Positions 10,444-18,927 of a stretch of 64,000 nucleotides of DNA are shown in pieces (the stretch's first letter is position 1; the number at the start of each line of letters is the position of its first letter). Below the pieces are notes generated by a model, which did not search any database, was not told the DNA's origin, and saw only the letters and a list, made by a program, of their open reading frames with translations. This DNA comes from Vibrio fortis (GTDB lineage: Bacteria > Pseudomonadota > Gammaproteobacteria > Enterobacterales > Vibrionaceae). The stretch is from assembly GCF_000695685.1 (NCBI RefSeq), contig NZ_JFFR01000025.1:1-64000 (forward strand), written 5' to 3'. The position numbers and the translations under genes are program-made.

Positions 10444-11841
10444 ATGGACAAATTTTTCAAAGTATCTGCGCTAACTGCAGCTATGGTAGGTGCACTATCA
10501 GCTGCTCCAGCAATGGCAAATGATCCTATCGGCCCTGAGTATGCTAGCCAAGCATCTGAGTTTTTCTCTGAATCGACGATTAGCGGTAACCTGAACTTCT
10601 TCATGCGTGCTCGTGATCGTGGTGATGTTGATGCTAACGGTAACGATACCCCAAAAAAGACTAACTTAGACCACGGTTCTATATTCGCTAATCTAGGTTT
10701 CCACTCTGGTTACGTAGCTGATGTAGTTGGTTTTGATGCGGTTATTTATAGCACATTCGACATGTGGGCTGGTGAAGATACGGGTGGTTCTTTCGAGCAT
10801 GAAATGAACTTCTTTGATTGTGATTCAGCATACGGTGCAGCTACTGGTTGTGATTCTTTCAACACTGACAACGGTGTTTCTTTCGCAAAAGCAGCTCTAA
10901 AATTCAAGTTTGGTGAAAATGTAAACGCACAACTTGGTTACTTCCAACCAAGTGTACCAAGTACGCTAGGTGTTAACTGGTCGTTTGCTCCAGGTACTTA
11001 CCGTGGTGGTGAAGTAGGTGGTAACTTTGGTGACTTGTCCGTTGGTTTGGTTTATGCGGATCAATATAAAGCACCTTGGTTTAAAGAGACTTACGAATTC
11101 CGTGATGGCTCTTTCTGGGGAAGCCCAGGTAAAGACGTTGGTGATGTATACTCTGTAGGTGCTCGCTACACATTGTCTAACGGTATTTCTTTCGATACTG
11201 GTTATGGTGCTCTAACAGACGGTGACCGTAAAAACTTCCACGTAAAAGTTAAAGGTACAACTGATGGTGGTTTGTACTGGTCTCCACAACTTTACGTAGT
11301 TGAAGATGATAACCAATTCGATAGCACAGCATTCCAAGCTGCGTTACTAACGTCTAAATCTGTTGGCCAGTATAGCTTCCGTGCAGAAGCTACGTATACA
11401 GTAGCTGACTCAGAAGATACACGTGGTAACGTTGGTAACATGTCTTACCGCCTGACAGAACAATACGGTGGTTCAAACGGTGCTTATGAAATCTGGTGGA
11501 ACAACCGTTCTGACTTTAACCACGATGGAGAGTACGCTTTCTTCCTATCTTCAACTCGTGATTTCTCAGATGTTGGTGGTAAAGGGTTCAGTGCTGGTGT
11601 AAGTGGTGCTTACGGTGCAGGCGCTAAAGCTGATGGTTATGATGAACTAGTTGAATACGCGTACAGCTTCTTCGCTAACTACGCAATCCAAGCTGGTGCG
11701 CTTAAAGATGCTAACATTAGCTTCTACTACACTAACTTCTTCAACGATTCAGATGCTCCAAACTGGACTGGTTACTCTAATGCATTCCAAGATGAGACTG
11801 ACTTTAAACTAGCGCTAACAATTCCATTTGGCGTTAAATAA
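10444..11841 (+). CDS. chiP: Chitoporin-type outer-membrane porin (OprD-like)
   Basis: Outer-membrane beta-barrel precursor of 465 residues. A signal peptide with likely cleavage after Ala-Met-Ala at 25 is followed by alternating aromatic/polar beta strands rich in Gly, Tyr, Phe and Asp. The length and the next gene (a YbfN/ChiQ-type lipoprotein) match the E. coli-style ChiP of the OprD family, which admits chitooligosaccharides; Vibrio members of this locus are induced on chitin. AGGAG lies 9 bases before the ATG. One oddity is that the mature protein ends IPFGVK, without the terminal aromatic residue used as the usual Bam signal. Substrate is inferred from family and context; a general porin of the OprD class is the alternative. 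Confidence 0.8.
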   Translation: MDKFFKVSALTAAMVGALSAAPAMANDPIGPEYASQASEFFSESTISGNLNFFMRARDRGDVDANGNDTPKKTNLDHGSIFANLGFHSGYVADVVGFDAVIYSTFDMWAGEDTGGSFEHEMNFFDCDSAYGAATGCDSFNTDNGVSFAKAALKFKFGENVNAQLGYFQPSVPSTLGVNWSFAPGTYRGGEVGGNFGDLSVGLVYADQYKAPWFKETYEFRDGSFWGSPGKDVGDVYSVGARYTLSNGISFDTGYGALTDGDRKNFHVKVKGTTDGGLYWSPQLYVVEDDNQFDSTAFQAALLTSKSVGQYSFRAEATYTVADSEDTRGNVGNMSYRLTEQYGGSNGAYEIWWNNRSDFNHDGEYAFFLSSTRDFSDVGGKGFSAGVSGAYGAGAKADGYDELVEYAYSFFANYAIQAGALKDANISFYYTNFFNDSDAPNWTGYSNAFQDETDFKLALTIPFGVK

Positions 11842-11858
11842 TAGAAGTTTGATTAGAT

Positions 11859-11885
11859 AAAGCTGGGCATTTGCCCAGCTTTTTT
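11859..11885 (+). terminator. Hairpin with T-run between chiP and chiQ
   Basis: AAAGCTGGGCA and TTGCCCAGCTTT pair, followed by T residues. It sits only a few bases before the chiQ ribosome site, so it probably attenuates rather than fully separates the lipoprotein gene. Confidence 0.85.
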
Positions 11886-11903
11886 GCTTTTTAGGAGGTA
11901 TTG

Positions 11904-12269
11904 ATGAAACGTATTATTCCTACTCTAATATTTGCCTTAGCTTTATCCGCTTGTAGCCAAACACCAAAAACAGCTGCTGAATTTTGGTACGGGCAAGGAG
12001 AACGCTTTGGTCTACATGGTTATGCTATGGAAAATGAATCTCTTGAAAGCGTTAAAGAGAATGTCCCGTTTGATGAAGCGGCATATAGACAAGGGTATTT
12101 AAAGGGAAAAGCGGAATACTGTGACCCATTTAAAGCATTCGAAAAAGGCATACGAGGTACTCGATATACAGGTCAATGTGAAGGTTTGCCAAACGAAGAT
12201 ATGCTTAAAGCAGAATGGCAACGAGGCTGGGATACATTTATTGGCGCCGATTTCTATCGGTTCAGATAA
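11904..12269 (+). CDS. chiQ: ChiQ/YbfN-like lipoprotein (DUF2799)
   Basis: Predicted lipoprotein of 121 residues. The signal peptide ends in the lipobox LSAC, with Cys17 as the lipidated residue. The rest resembles the DUF2799 family: FWYGQGERFGLHGY, AAYRQGYLKGKAEYC and a C-terminal EWQRGWDTF. In E. coli the homologous ybfN (chiQ) is cotranscribed with chiP, and its function is not established. The ATG at 11904 is chosen over the TTG one codon earlier because the AGGAGG at 11893-11898 is then at a normal distance (5 bases). Outer-membrane attachment is inferred from the non-Asp residue after Cys. Confidence 0.8.
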   Translation: MKRIIPTLIFALALSACSQTPKTAAEFWYGQGERFGLHGYAMENESLESVKENVPFDEAAYRQGYLKGKAEYCDPFKAFEKGIRGTRYTGQCEGLPNEDMLKAEWQRGWDTFIGADFYRFR

Positions 12270-12273
12270 TACA

Positions 12274-12315
12274 AAAAGCAGGCAAGCGAGGTTTAGTAGC
12301 CTGCTTGCCTGTTTT
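12274..12315. terminator. Terminator between chiQ and the convergent small gene
   Basis: CAGGCAAGC (12279-12287) pairs with GCTTGCCTG (12303-12311), followed by TTTTG on the plus strand and preceded by an A-run. It can therefore work in both directions. Confidence 0.8.
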
Positions 12316-12316
12316 G

Positions 12317-12496
12317 TTATTGATGTGTACCACCATGCGCTTTACACAATTCGCGAGGAAGGTGTTTAACAACACCGTCGCTAAATGTACATTGCACTCC
12401 TGCTCCAAAGACCTTACCTGCATTTTGATTTGCCAAAGCGAGTGGTGTCGAAAATATAAATATTGTTGCTAACGCTAGAGTTAAAATTTTCATCAT
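12317..12496 (-). CDS. Small secreted protein of unknown function
   Basis: A 59-residue protein starting MMKILTLALATIFIFSTP. It has a clear signal peptide (cleavage likely after ALA, about residue 22) and a mature part of about 37 residues with two cysteines, one in VQCTFSDG and one in RELCKAHGG, which could form a disulfide in the periplasm. The start is placed at 12496 because an AGGA ribosome site lies 5 bases upstream; Met at 12493 is equally possible. It is convergent with chiQ and shares its terminator. I do not recognise the family. The signal peptide, cysteine pair and ribosome site support a real gene. Confidence 0.65.
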   Translation of the reverse strand: MMKILTLALATIFIFSTPLALANQNAGKVFGAGVQCTFSDGVVKHLPRELCKAHGGTHQ

Positions 12497-12854
12497 CGTT
12501 ATCCTTTTCTCACTTACCAAAAATGAAATAAATAGCATTCAAACGTCATGCTTAATATCACAGTATGTACATGGCCAATAAAAGATCAAAATAATATATA
12601 AATTTTAAATGAAAAATAACAATGGATTATTTCAATAATTTAATCAGTAACTTATTGAAACTAAGTAGCACCTATTTCTTGATATTTGCTCGTTTAATTC
12701 AAAATTCCGTGAAACTGACCATAATTCGCAAGCTTTATTTTCTCTTATTATCTTTACTACGCCTCAAGCGTATTTGGGTGTATGATTTGAGCGTAATATG
12801 ATGATTTATGAGTGAGGAAAACGGCCTTACTCTGTTAATGATTTGAGTAATATC
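12497..12854. other. Intergenic region upstream of cueR
   Basis: About 350 AT-rich bases between two divergent genes. It should hold promoters for the small secreted protein (minus) and cueR (plus). I see no repeat, RNA gene or recognisable operator. A CueR-type promoter with its long spacer could not be identified here. Confidence 0.4.
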
Positions 12855-13244
12855 ATGAATATAAGTGAAGTTGCTAAGCTAACTAGCCTATCCACGAAGT
12901 CGATTCGTCTTTACGAAGATAAAGGCGTGATTTCAGAGCCGATGCGCTCAGAAAATGGCTATCGAACCTACACTCAGAAGCAATTAAAAGAGTTGAGCGT
13001 GGTTGCCAAGGCAAGAAGCGCCGGATTTTCTTTAGAAGAGTGTAAAGAATTGGTCGCTTTAGCTGACAATCCATGCCGAGAAAGTGCCGATGTCAAAGCT
13101 AAGGCTCAAAGTAAGCTTGATGAAGTGAATCGAAAAATTGCGGATTTGATGGCGATAAAGACAACATTAGAGGAGTGGGTTGAGAAGTGTCCTGGAGATA
13201 CTAACAGTCATTGCCCGATCATTAATGATCTGGTCGATGAGTAA
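12855..13244 (+). CDS. cueR: Copper-responsive MerR-family regulator CueR
   Basis: MerR-family activator of 129 residues. The N-terminal winged helix (1-70) contains KSIRLYEDKGVISEP. A dimerisation helix (about 80-110) follows, then the metal loop KCPGDTNSHCPII. The two Cu(I) ligands Cys112 and Cys120 and Ser77, which marks sensors of monovalent metal, are at the same positions as in E. coli CueR. The start is the ATG at 12855; a TTG four codons earlier is less likely. No copper exporter gene is adjacent, so its targets lie elsewhere. The same order cueR, nfeD, qmcA, cnoX, ybbO occurs in E. coli. Confidence 0.93.
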   Translation: MNISEVAKLTSLSTKSIRLYEDKGVISEPMRSENGYRTYTQKQLKELSVVAKARSAGFSLEECKELVALADNPCRESADVKAKAQSKLDEVNRKIADLMAIKTTLEEWVEKCPGDTNSHCPIINDLVDE

Positions 13245-13249
13245 TAGAT

Positions 13250-13296
13250 TAGGCCATTAGTATAGTACGTAGTGTCACATACATCCTAATGGCCTA
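13250..13296. other. Stem-loop between cueR and nfeD
   Basis: TAGGCCATTAG (13250-13260) pairs perfectly with CTAATGGCCTA (13286-13296) around a 25-base loop. It lies between two convergent genes. There is no T-run, so it is a weak terminator or an mRNA 3' stabiliser. Confidence 0.5.
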
Positions 13297-13300
13297 GTGG

Positions 13301-13756
13301 TTACTTGTTGACTGGTGCGATAGTGAGAACGATACCATCAACCGCTGTGACCACTACTTCGGTTCCTGCGGTTATGTCAGTCGCAGTAATAGCTGACCAA
13401 GTTGTATCGCCAAGTCGGATTCGACATTTACCTTTCTGAATATCATCTTCCAATCGAGTCGTCTTTCCTATCAACTGTTTATCGCGTTGATTGAGAACTC
13501 GAGCTTTATCTGACTTACGATCACTTTTTAGTTGTCGGCGCCACCATAACCAGGTAGTGATTAGAGAGAAACTGGCGAAAGAGAGCCATTGCATTTGCCA
13601 GCTCAGCGGTAAAGCGCCAAGCAGCGCACCGACAATCATTGCTGAGATGCCAATCCAGAGAAAGTACCCTGCAGTGCCCAATAGCTCTAATCCAAGTAGC
13701 AGTAAGCCAAAAGCAAGCCAGTGCCAGTGGTTCACCTGATCTAATAGTTCAATCAT
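13301..13756 (-). CDS. NfeD-family membrane protein
   Basis: A 151-residue NfeD1b-type protein. Three hydrophobic segments in the first 75 residues (WLAFGLLLLGLELL, FLWIGISAMIVGALLG, LSFASFSLITTWLWW) are followed by a C-terminal OB-fold domain (about 90-151) with CRIRLGDTTWSA. NfeD proteins pair with SPFH proteins; the partner qmcA lies directly upstream, with its stop 3 bases before this ATG, so the two are translated together. The E. coli counterpart is ybbJ. The role is linked to membrane microdomains and protein quality control, but the mechanism is not known. Confidence 0.9.
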   Translation of the reverse strand: MIELLDQVNHWHWLAFGLLLLGLELLGTAGYFLWIGISAMIVGALLGALPLSWQMQWLSFASFSLITTWLWWRRQLKSDRKSDKARVLNQRDKQLIGKTTRLEDDIQKGKCRIRLGDTTWSAITATDITAGTEVVVTAVDGIVLTIAPVNK

Positions 13757-13759
13757 CAG

Positions 13760-14686
13760 CTACTCCTTGTTATTTGTTCCTTTGTGAGAAAACATTTCAG
13801 CAATACCCGCAACTGAGCCCATTAGCCCCGATGCTTCTAGTGGCAGCATGATGATCTTACCATTTTCTGCTTGGCCAATCGATTTAAGCGCATCGGTATA
13901 ACCTTGAGCGATGAAGTAGTTTACCGCTTGCATGTCACCTTGGGCTATCGCCGTAGATACCATTTCCGTTGCTTTCGCTTCTGCTTCTGCAGCACGCTCA
14001 CGCGCCTCTGCTTGAAGGATAGCCGCTTGCTTTTCACCTTCTGCTTTTAAGATCTCTGATTGTTTGTGACCCTCTGCTTTCAGGATCTCAGCTTGTCGCA
14101 CACCTTCCGCTTCTAGGATGTCAGCACGTTTGTTACGCTCAGCTTTCATTTGTGCGTTCATTGCTGCAGTCAGATCTGCTGGTGGTTGCACATCTTTAAT
14201 CTCGATACGAGTAACTTTGACGCCCCAAGGGTTGGTGGCCTCATCAACGATGTTTAATAGCTTGCTGTTGATCATGTCACGTTGGCTTAGCATTTCATCC
14301 AGTTCCATTGAGCCAAGGACGGTACGAATGTTAGTGAGCGTTAGGTTGCGAATTGCGTGCTCAAGATCGTTAACCTCATAAGCGGCTCTTGCCGCATCGA
14401 TCACCTGTACGAAACAGACTGCATCGATAACAACGTTCGCGTTGTCTTTAGAGATAACTTCTTGTGCTGGAATATCTAATACACGCTCCATCATGTTGAT
14501 CTTTTGACCAATGCTATCAATGAATGGAATGATCAAATTCAAACCAGGTTTGAGGGTGTGGGTATAACGACCGAAACGTTCAACGGTCCAGTTGTTCCCC
14601 TGAGGGACGGTTTTTACACCAGCGAAAATAAATAGAAGGGCAACAACGGTGAAGCCGCCGATAGTAATCAGAGTATCAATAGCCAT
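13760..14686 (-). CDS. qmcA: SPFH/stomatin-like membrane protein QmcA
   Basis: A 308-residue band-7 protein. One N-terminal membrane segment (about 5-22) is followed by the SPFH domain (about 25-190: [49 protein letters not shown]). A long coiled coil follows (about 190-245) built from near repeats of ILKAEGxKQ. The C-terminus has [14 protein letters not shown]. It forms large membrane-bound oligomers; in E. coli QmcA interacts with the FtsH/HflKC system. It is the first gene of a two-gene operon with nfeD, in the usual order. Confidence 0.95.
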   Translation of the reverse strand: MAIDTLITIGGFTVVALLFIFAGVKTVPQGNNWTVERFGRYTHTLKPGLNLIIPFIDSIGQKINMMERVLDIPAQEVISKDNANVVIDAVCFVQVIDAARAAYEVNDLEHAIRNLTLTNIRTVLGSMELDEMLSQRDMINSKLLNIVDEATNPWGVKVTRIEIKDVQPPADLTAAMNAQMKAERNKRADILEAEGVRQAEILKAEGHKQSEILKAEGEKQAAILQAEARERAAEAEAKATEMVSTAIAQGDMQAVNYFIAQGYTDALKSIGQAENGKIIMLPLEASGLMGSVAGIAEMFSHKGTNNKE

Positions 14687-14771
14687 ACAAAATCCTTGTT
14701 TAAACGAGTCTTCAATTTTACTTTTAAAGATAGTGGCTTAATTTTGTACTCTGAGCAAATTTATAAATGAG

Positions 14772-14808
14772 AAATGGGCCATAAAACCTTGATTTTATGG
14801 CCCATTTT
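14772..14808 (-). terminator. Terminator-like hairpin downstream of cnoX
   Basis: Perfect 15-bp inverted repeat (AAATGGGCCATAAAA and complement) with a 7-base loop, after the cnoX stop on the minus strand. The T-run is short, but the stem is very stable. Confidence 0.75.
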
Positions 14809-14866
14809 GAATTTTTATCGCTTGGGTGACTCTCTAAATTATTGAGTGTTTACGCAGTAATTGAGC

Positions 14867-15721
14867 CTAGTAGAGTAGCGAGTAGAGCTGTCTACGGTAC
14901 TTACTCGCACTGGCGTTACCTTGCCCAAGTGCACTTAGAATATCCATAAAGCTCTTCTTCATGTCGCCGTCTAGTGCGTTTAAGTCTTTCACTAGATATG
15001 ACCACAGCAACTCAAGCGCTTCTTCACTTCGATTGACTTGGTGATATTGTAGTGCGAGTTCCGCAGCGATTTTCGCATCGCTAGGGTTAGCTTGTAGGTT
15101 CGCTTCTAATGCTTGAATCTCAGGACTATCGGCAGCTTGTTTATGCAGCTCGAGTTTTGCCACTAAGCCTTTGAAGTAGTTGTCTTGGTATTCTAGCGGG
15201 ATAGCAGCGAGTTGTGCTTCCGCCAATTCAAACTGTTGCGTTTCTAGAAGACATTCGGCAATCGCTAGTTTCACTTCGCCTTTATTGGTGAGCTCTTCTG
15301 GCAGCTGCTGCATTGCAGTCAGAGCTTGTAGGTGTTCTCCTGCTTGCATCTGCTCCAAAGCTTGACGAAGCGCTAACTCATCTTGGCTAGGAAGATGCTT
15401 GCTTAGCATACCAACAATTGCTTCTAAAGTTTGAGGACCACCTAGGCCGTCTACTGGCTGTCCATTAACGAATAGAGCAATAGTAGGCAGTGCTTGTACG
15501 CCAAATTGGCTCGCAATCGCTTGTTCTTGCTCGCAGTTTAGTAATGCCAAGGTAAATGCACCATTGTACTGCTGGGTAAGCGTTTGCAGGTCAGGGATGA
15601 TCTGAGCGCTCTCTTGGCTCATTGGTGCCCAAAAATGGATCAGAACAGGTGTCTGCATCGAACCTTCTAATACCTGACGAAAGTTCTGTTCATTGAGTTC
15701 AACAATATGCGGCGATTGCAT
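14867..15721 (-). CDS. cnoX: Thioredoxin-fold/TPR co-chaperone CnoX (YbbN)
   Basis: A 284-residue protein with an N-terminal thioredoxin domain (1-about 110) and C-terminal TPR-like helices (about 130-284). In E. coli CnoX (YbbN) binds unfolding proteins under oxidative or bleach stress and hands them to DnaK or GroEL. At the place of the thioredoxin CGPC motif the sequence reads S35-Q36-E37-S38 (FWAPMSQES), so both redox cysteines are absent; E. coli retains SQHC. The cis-proline segment [13 protein letters not shown] is intact. The only cysteines are in LLNCEQEQ and AECLLETQ. This suggests a holdase without the mixed-disulfide function. It lies upstream of nfeD-qmcA in the same direction, as in E. 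coli. Confidence 0.92.
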   Translation of the reverse strand: MQSPHIVELNEQNFRQVLEGSMQTPVLIHFWAPMSQESAQIIPDLQTLTQQYNGAFTLALLNCEQEQAIASQFGVQALPTIALFVNGQPVDGLGGPQTLEAIVGMLSKHLPSQDELALRQALEQMQAGEHLQALTAMQQLPEELTNKGEVKLAIAECLLETQQFELAEAQLAAIPLEYQDNYFKGLVAKLELHKQAADSPEIQALEANLQANPSDAKIAAELALQYHQVNRSEEALELLWSYLVKDLNALDGDMKKSFMDILSALGQGNASASKYRRQLYSLLY

Positions 15722-15816
15722 CGGCGTTCCTTGAGTTTAATTGAGTGCTAACAACACTATGGGGGCAATCATCGTAATTTCAAGGTGAAAAGGATAAGAG
15801 AAATCAGAGGTTAATA

Positions 15817-15869
15817 ATAAAAAACGCTACGTTTTCGGCGCCGTTTATTAGGGCGCGAAAGCATAGCGT
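15817..15869 (-). terminator. Hairpin and T-run after the small ORF
   Basis: On the minus strand a long imperfect stem (ACGCTATG ... CGTAGCGT with a GGCGC core) is followed by TTTTTTATT. It is well placed to end a short transcript that includes the 21-codon reading frame at 15910-15975. Confidence 0.75.
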
Positions 15870-15909
15870 CATTTACCAATCAGGTTGGAGGTGCGATCCC
15901 TGTTAGTAC

Positions 15910-15975
15910 TCAAAACAGCAAAAATAGGGTGATGGCAACACTCACACCAACCCAGTTTAAGGTGTTAAGAGTCAT
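15910..15975 (-). CDS. Possible 21-residue membrane peptide
   Basis: A short reading frame, MTLNTLNWVGVSVAITLFLLF, with stop TGA. Residues 8-21 are almost entirely hydrophobic and could span or insert in the inner membrane, like known bacterial small proteins. A GAAGG ribosome site lies 7 bases before the ATG. About 40 bases after the stop a long hairpin with a T-run could end the message. It stands alone in a 379-base gap between cnoX and the short-chain dehydrogenase. I recognise no family, and a chance frame of this size is common, so the ribosome site, hydrophobic content and terminator are the only support. Confidence 0.45.
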   Translation of the reverse strand: MTLNTLNWVGVSVAITLFLLF

Positions 15976-16100
15976 GAATGTACCTTCAATGGATACATCA
16001 AGCAGGGGCGCTTGATGCTACGATGTGAATCATGACATCTTATTGTTACGAACAAATTACATCGTTACATTATTTTTGCGATTTATTCGATTATTTGTTG

Positions 16101-16928
16101 TTAGGCTGCTTTACGTAAAATCGGATCCAGCCAGCGGTTGGGTAGCAGGCGTTTTAGGATCGCAAAGATCTTTGTTGGCGTCGTGACTCGATAACGTAGC
16201 TTTGGCTTGTCGGCAGTGAGCGCATGATAGACAGGCTCAACACAGCTTTCAGGAGGAAGCACGAAACGGTTGCCGGATGTTTCGTTTTCCAGTCTCTGTT
16301 GTTGCTGTTGATAGTACTGACTGTGAACACTACTGGTTGGATTAATCCAACGATTGAATGCAACCAGAGCGTTGCGTCGAAACTCCGTCTCAATCGGACC
16401 TGGTTGAAGCAGGGAAATGTGGATACCGCTACCATGAAGCTCAAGCCTTAGGGTATCTGTCCATCCCTCAATCGCAAACTTAGAAGCATTGTAAGCACCC
16501 CGATATTTCATCGCTGCGAAACCAAGTACTGAGCTGTTTTGAATGATTCGTCCTTCACCACGTTCACGCATACTAGGAAGCACTAAGCGAATCAGATGAT
16601 GCCAGCCAAAAAAATTGGTTTGGAATTGGTCGCGTAACCCTTGCGTTGGTAGATCTTCTAACGCGCCCGGTTGGCCATAAGCGCCATTATTAAATACGGC
16701 ATATAGGCCATTAGGGGCCAACTCGAATGCTTGTTCTACACCTCGCTCAATACTCTGTTCATTGTTGAGATCGAGTTGAATGCAATCTAACCCTTCCTGC
16801 TGGAGTTTTATGACATCTTGCTCGTTGCGGCACGATGCAATCACATGAAAGCCTCGTTGTTTGAGGGCGTGAGCACAGGTGTAGCCAATACCGGTTGAGC
16901 ATCCAGTAATCAATATTGATTTCGTCAC
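16101..16928 (-). CDS. ybbO: Short-chain dehydrogenase/reductase (YbbO-like)
   Basis: Classical SDR of 275 residues. The nucleotide motif TGCSTGIG (8-15), NNGAYG (80-85), a catalytic Ser near 132-133 (NSSVLGF), Tyr146 and Lys150 (YNASK) are all present. The first part folds as a Rossmann domain. The tail ends in basic helices (ILKRLLPNRWLDPILRKAA) that may associate with the membrane. E. coli ybbO occupies the same neighbourhood next to cnoX; it reduces aldehydes with NADPH in published work. Substrate here is not readable from sequence. It is separated from the epimerase gene downstream of the ATG by 47 bases and probably cotranscribed with it. Confidence 0.85.
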   Translation of the reverse strand: MTKSILITGCSTGIGYTCAHALKQRGFHVIASCRNEQDVIKLQQEGLDCIQLDLNNEQSIERGVEQAFELAPNGLYAVFNNGAYGQPGALEDLPTQGLRDQFQTNFFGWHHLIRLVLPSMRERGEGRIIQNSSVLGFAAMKYRGAYNASKFAIEGWTDTLRLELHGSGIHISLLQPGPIETEFRRNALVAFNRWINPTSSVHSQYYQQQQQRLENETSGNRFVLPPESCVEPVYHALTADKPKLRYRVTTPTKIFAILKRLLPNRWLDPILRKAA

Positions 16929-16975
16929 GGGGGGTCCTTTCCTAGGGTCTGTTACCTTTCCCTAGGTTAAAGGAA

Positions 16976-17890
16976 TTAGTCTTGATGTTGTAACAAGTTT
17001 TTCAATGCAGGTTCAATTCTTGAGTAACTGAATATAAAGCCCATTTCAGTGAGTTTCTTTGGTTTAGCGCGAATGCTGTCAAACAGTAGGCATGAGGATT
17101 CGCCCATCATTAATGACATAGCCCACTTCGGCGTGAATAAGATGTGTGGTCGACCAAGCTGCTTGGCTAGGGTGCGACTGAACTGTTTGTTGGTGGCAGG
17201 GTGAGGGGCGCACATATTGAATTCCCCTTGAGCGTGGGGGGTGTTGAGCAAGTGGTTGATTGCTCGGATCATATCGAGAAGGTGGATCCAGGGCATATAT
17301 TGGTTACCTGAACCTAACGGCCCACCCAAACCAAGCTTATACGGCAGTAGCATTTTCTTTAGTGCGCCACCGTGTTCTCCCAAGACAATCCCCGTTCTGA
17401 GTAGCACGACTCTGGTGTTGTCTGATTGAGCACGCCTGGCTATCTCTTCCCAGTGCGCACACACCTTATGCGGGAAGCTATCGTCTGAAACATGCAGTGC
17501 CTCGTCAAAAGGGTGTTCTTGTTGATCGCCGTAATAACCGACGGCGGACCCACTAATAAACACGCTCGGTGGGTTAGTACTTGCGTGAATCAGTTCAACG
17601 ATTTTCTCGGTAATGTGCCAGCGACTTTGACAGATACGCTCTTTCTGTTGTGAGCTCCAGCGTTTATCGGCAATGGGTTCACCAGCTAAATTTATTACCG
17701 CGTCATAGTTATTGAGATCAGAAAGCTCATCCAACGATGTGATGTAGTGAAGATTATTTTGATTGAGGTGGCTGAGTGCGCTCTGTGCTTTTGACGGATC
17801 TCGAGTGAGCAGTGTCACTTCGTCTGTCTGCCAGCTTTTGATCAATTCTGAGCCAATAAACCCAGTGCCACCCGTCAACAATATCTTCAT
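16976..17890 (-). CDS. TIGR01777-family NAD(P)-binding epimerase (YfcH-like)
   Basis: A 304-residue extended-SDR protein of the YfcH/SulA-like group. The N-terminal GGTGFIGSEL (7-16) binds the nucleotide, NLAGEPIADKRW is the family signature, and FISGSAVGYYGD and TGIVLGEHGGALKKML are also characteristic. The C-terminal DUF1731 part is visible (ALKNLL near the end). No substrate is known for the family. It runs in the same direction as the SDR gene, with 47 bases between them, and starts with an ATG preceded by an AGGAGG-like site. Confidence 0.88.
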   Translation of the reverse strand: MKILLTGGTGFIGSELIKSWQTDEVTLLTRDPSKAQSALSHLNQNNLHYITSLDELSDLNNYDAVINLAGEPIADKRWSSQQKERICQSRWHITEKIVELIHASTNPPSVFISGSAVGYYGDQQEHPFDEALHVSDDSFPHKVCAHWEEIARRAQSDNTRVVLLRTGIVLGEHGGALKKMLLPYKLGLGGPLGSGNQYMPWIHLLDMIRAINHLLNTPHAQGEFNMCAPHPATNKQFSRTLAKQLGRPHILFTPKWAMSLMMGESSCLLFDSIRAKPKKLTEMGFIFSYSRIEPALKNLLQHQD

Positions 17891-18192
17891 ACCAACCTCC
17901 TCTTAATTTATTAATTATAGACCCGGCTTGTTTTAGTCTGCCAACCAATACGCAGAAAACTATATAACGATCATAAGGTTTCATTCATGTGATAGCGCAA
18001 AGAGTGGAATAGATTACGCGTTAACTTTAGTGGGTGGTTGTGTTCACAGTTTAGCGAAAATGTTTCAATATGTTACCGAGTGCTTAATGCGAGTCACATA
18101 ACAACGAGGGATAATTTGTCATGCTTATTTGAGAAGTGACACTCACTGTGTGGTTAATTTGCCCGCACTAACTCGATAGCCAAGGAGATTTG
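17891..18192. other. Divergent intergenic region before the DUF1538 operon
   Basis: About 300 bases between the epimerase gene (minus) and the DUF1538 operon (plus). It ends with AAGGAG at 18182-18187. I see no clear operator, RNA gene or repeat. Confidence 0.4.
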
Positions 18193-18927
18193 ATGACAGC
18201 GATACTTGCTTTGATGAAAGCCATGCTCGGTAGCCTAAGAGATTTGCTGCCCATTGTCGTTGTTATTGCATTCTTTCAACTGGTGGTGCTGCAAGAGCCA
18301 CTCCCAAATCTATTTTCAATCTTAAGTGGTCTGTTGCTCGTTGTGCTGGGGTTGACCTTTTTTATCTTTGGACTGGAGATGGGGCTCTTTCCTATTGGTG
18401 AGTCGATGGCACAAGCGTTTGCCCGCAAAGGTAGCGTCATGTGGCTGTTGATCTTTGCGTTCTGTTTGGGTTTTGGCACCACTATCGCAGAACCCGCATT
18501 GACAGCGGTCGCTGATGAGGCTGCAGAAGTCGCGGCAGAGGGTGGGGTGATTCCTAATTCTAACCAAGAGATGGAAGAGTATGCCAACGGCCTTCGTGTC
18601 ACAGTAGCTCTCTCTGTTGGACTAGCGATCGTGCTTGGCGTGCTGCGTATTCTTAAAGGTTGGCCGATCCACTTCATGATCATTGGCGGCTATGTGGGCG
18701 TCGTCATTCTGACTGCGTTTGCTCCAGAGAACATAATTGGTATCGCCTATGACTCAGGTGGGGTAACCACATCAACCATTACCGTCCCTCTTGTCACAGC
18801 GTTAGGGGTTGGCTTGGCTTCTTCGATAAAAGGCCGTAACCCTATGATTGATGGGTTTGGTTTGATTGCCTTCGCCTCTCTACTGCCAATGATGTTTGTG
18901 ATGGTATATGGGATGGTGATCGCATGA
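18193..18927 (+). CDS. DUF1538 integral membrane protein, first half-unit
   Basis: A 244-residue membrane protein with about six or seven hydrophobic segments. Conserved DUF1538 signatures are [30 protein letters not shown] and [20 protein letters not shown], followed by [19 protein letters not shown]. The next gene repeats each signature, so the pair are paralogous halves, probably of one complex; in some bacteria the repeats occur in one chain. The buried acidic (AEP, ADEA) and DSGG residues suggest an ion or small-solute path, but no substrate is established. The ATG at 18193 has GGAG 5 bases upstream and is preferred over the TTG one codon before. Its stop overlaps the next ATG (ATGA). 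A PII-like and a CBS gene follow. Confidence 0.85.
   Translation: MTAILALMKAMLGSLRDLLPIVVVIAFFQLVVLQEPLPNLFSILSGLLLVVLGLTFFIFGLEMGLFPIGESMAQAFARKGSVMWLLIFAFCLGFGTTIAEPALTAVADEAAEVAAEGGVIPNSNQEMEEYANGLRVTVALSVGLAIVLGVLRILKGWPIHFMIIGGYVGVVILTAFAPENIIGIAYDSGGVTTSTITVPLVTALGVGLASSIKGRNPMIDGFGLIAFASLLPMMFVMVYGMVIA

Noticed and set aside
10444..11841. Calling this porin an OmpU/OmpT-type general porin
   Set aside because: Length, OprD-like character and the adjacent ChiQ-type lipoprotein fit ChiP better, although substrate remains inferred.
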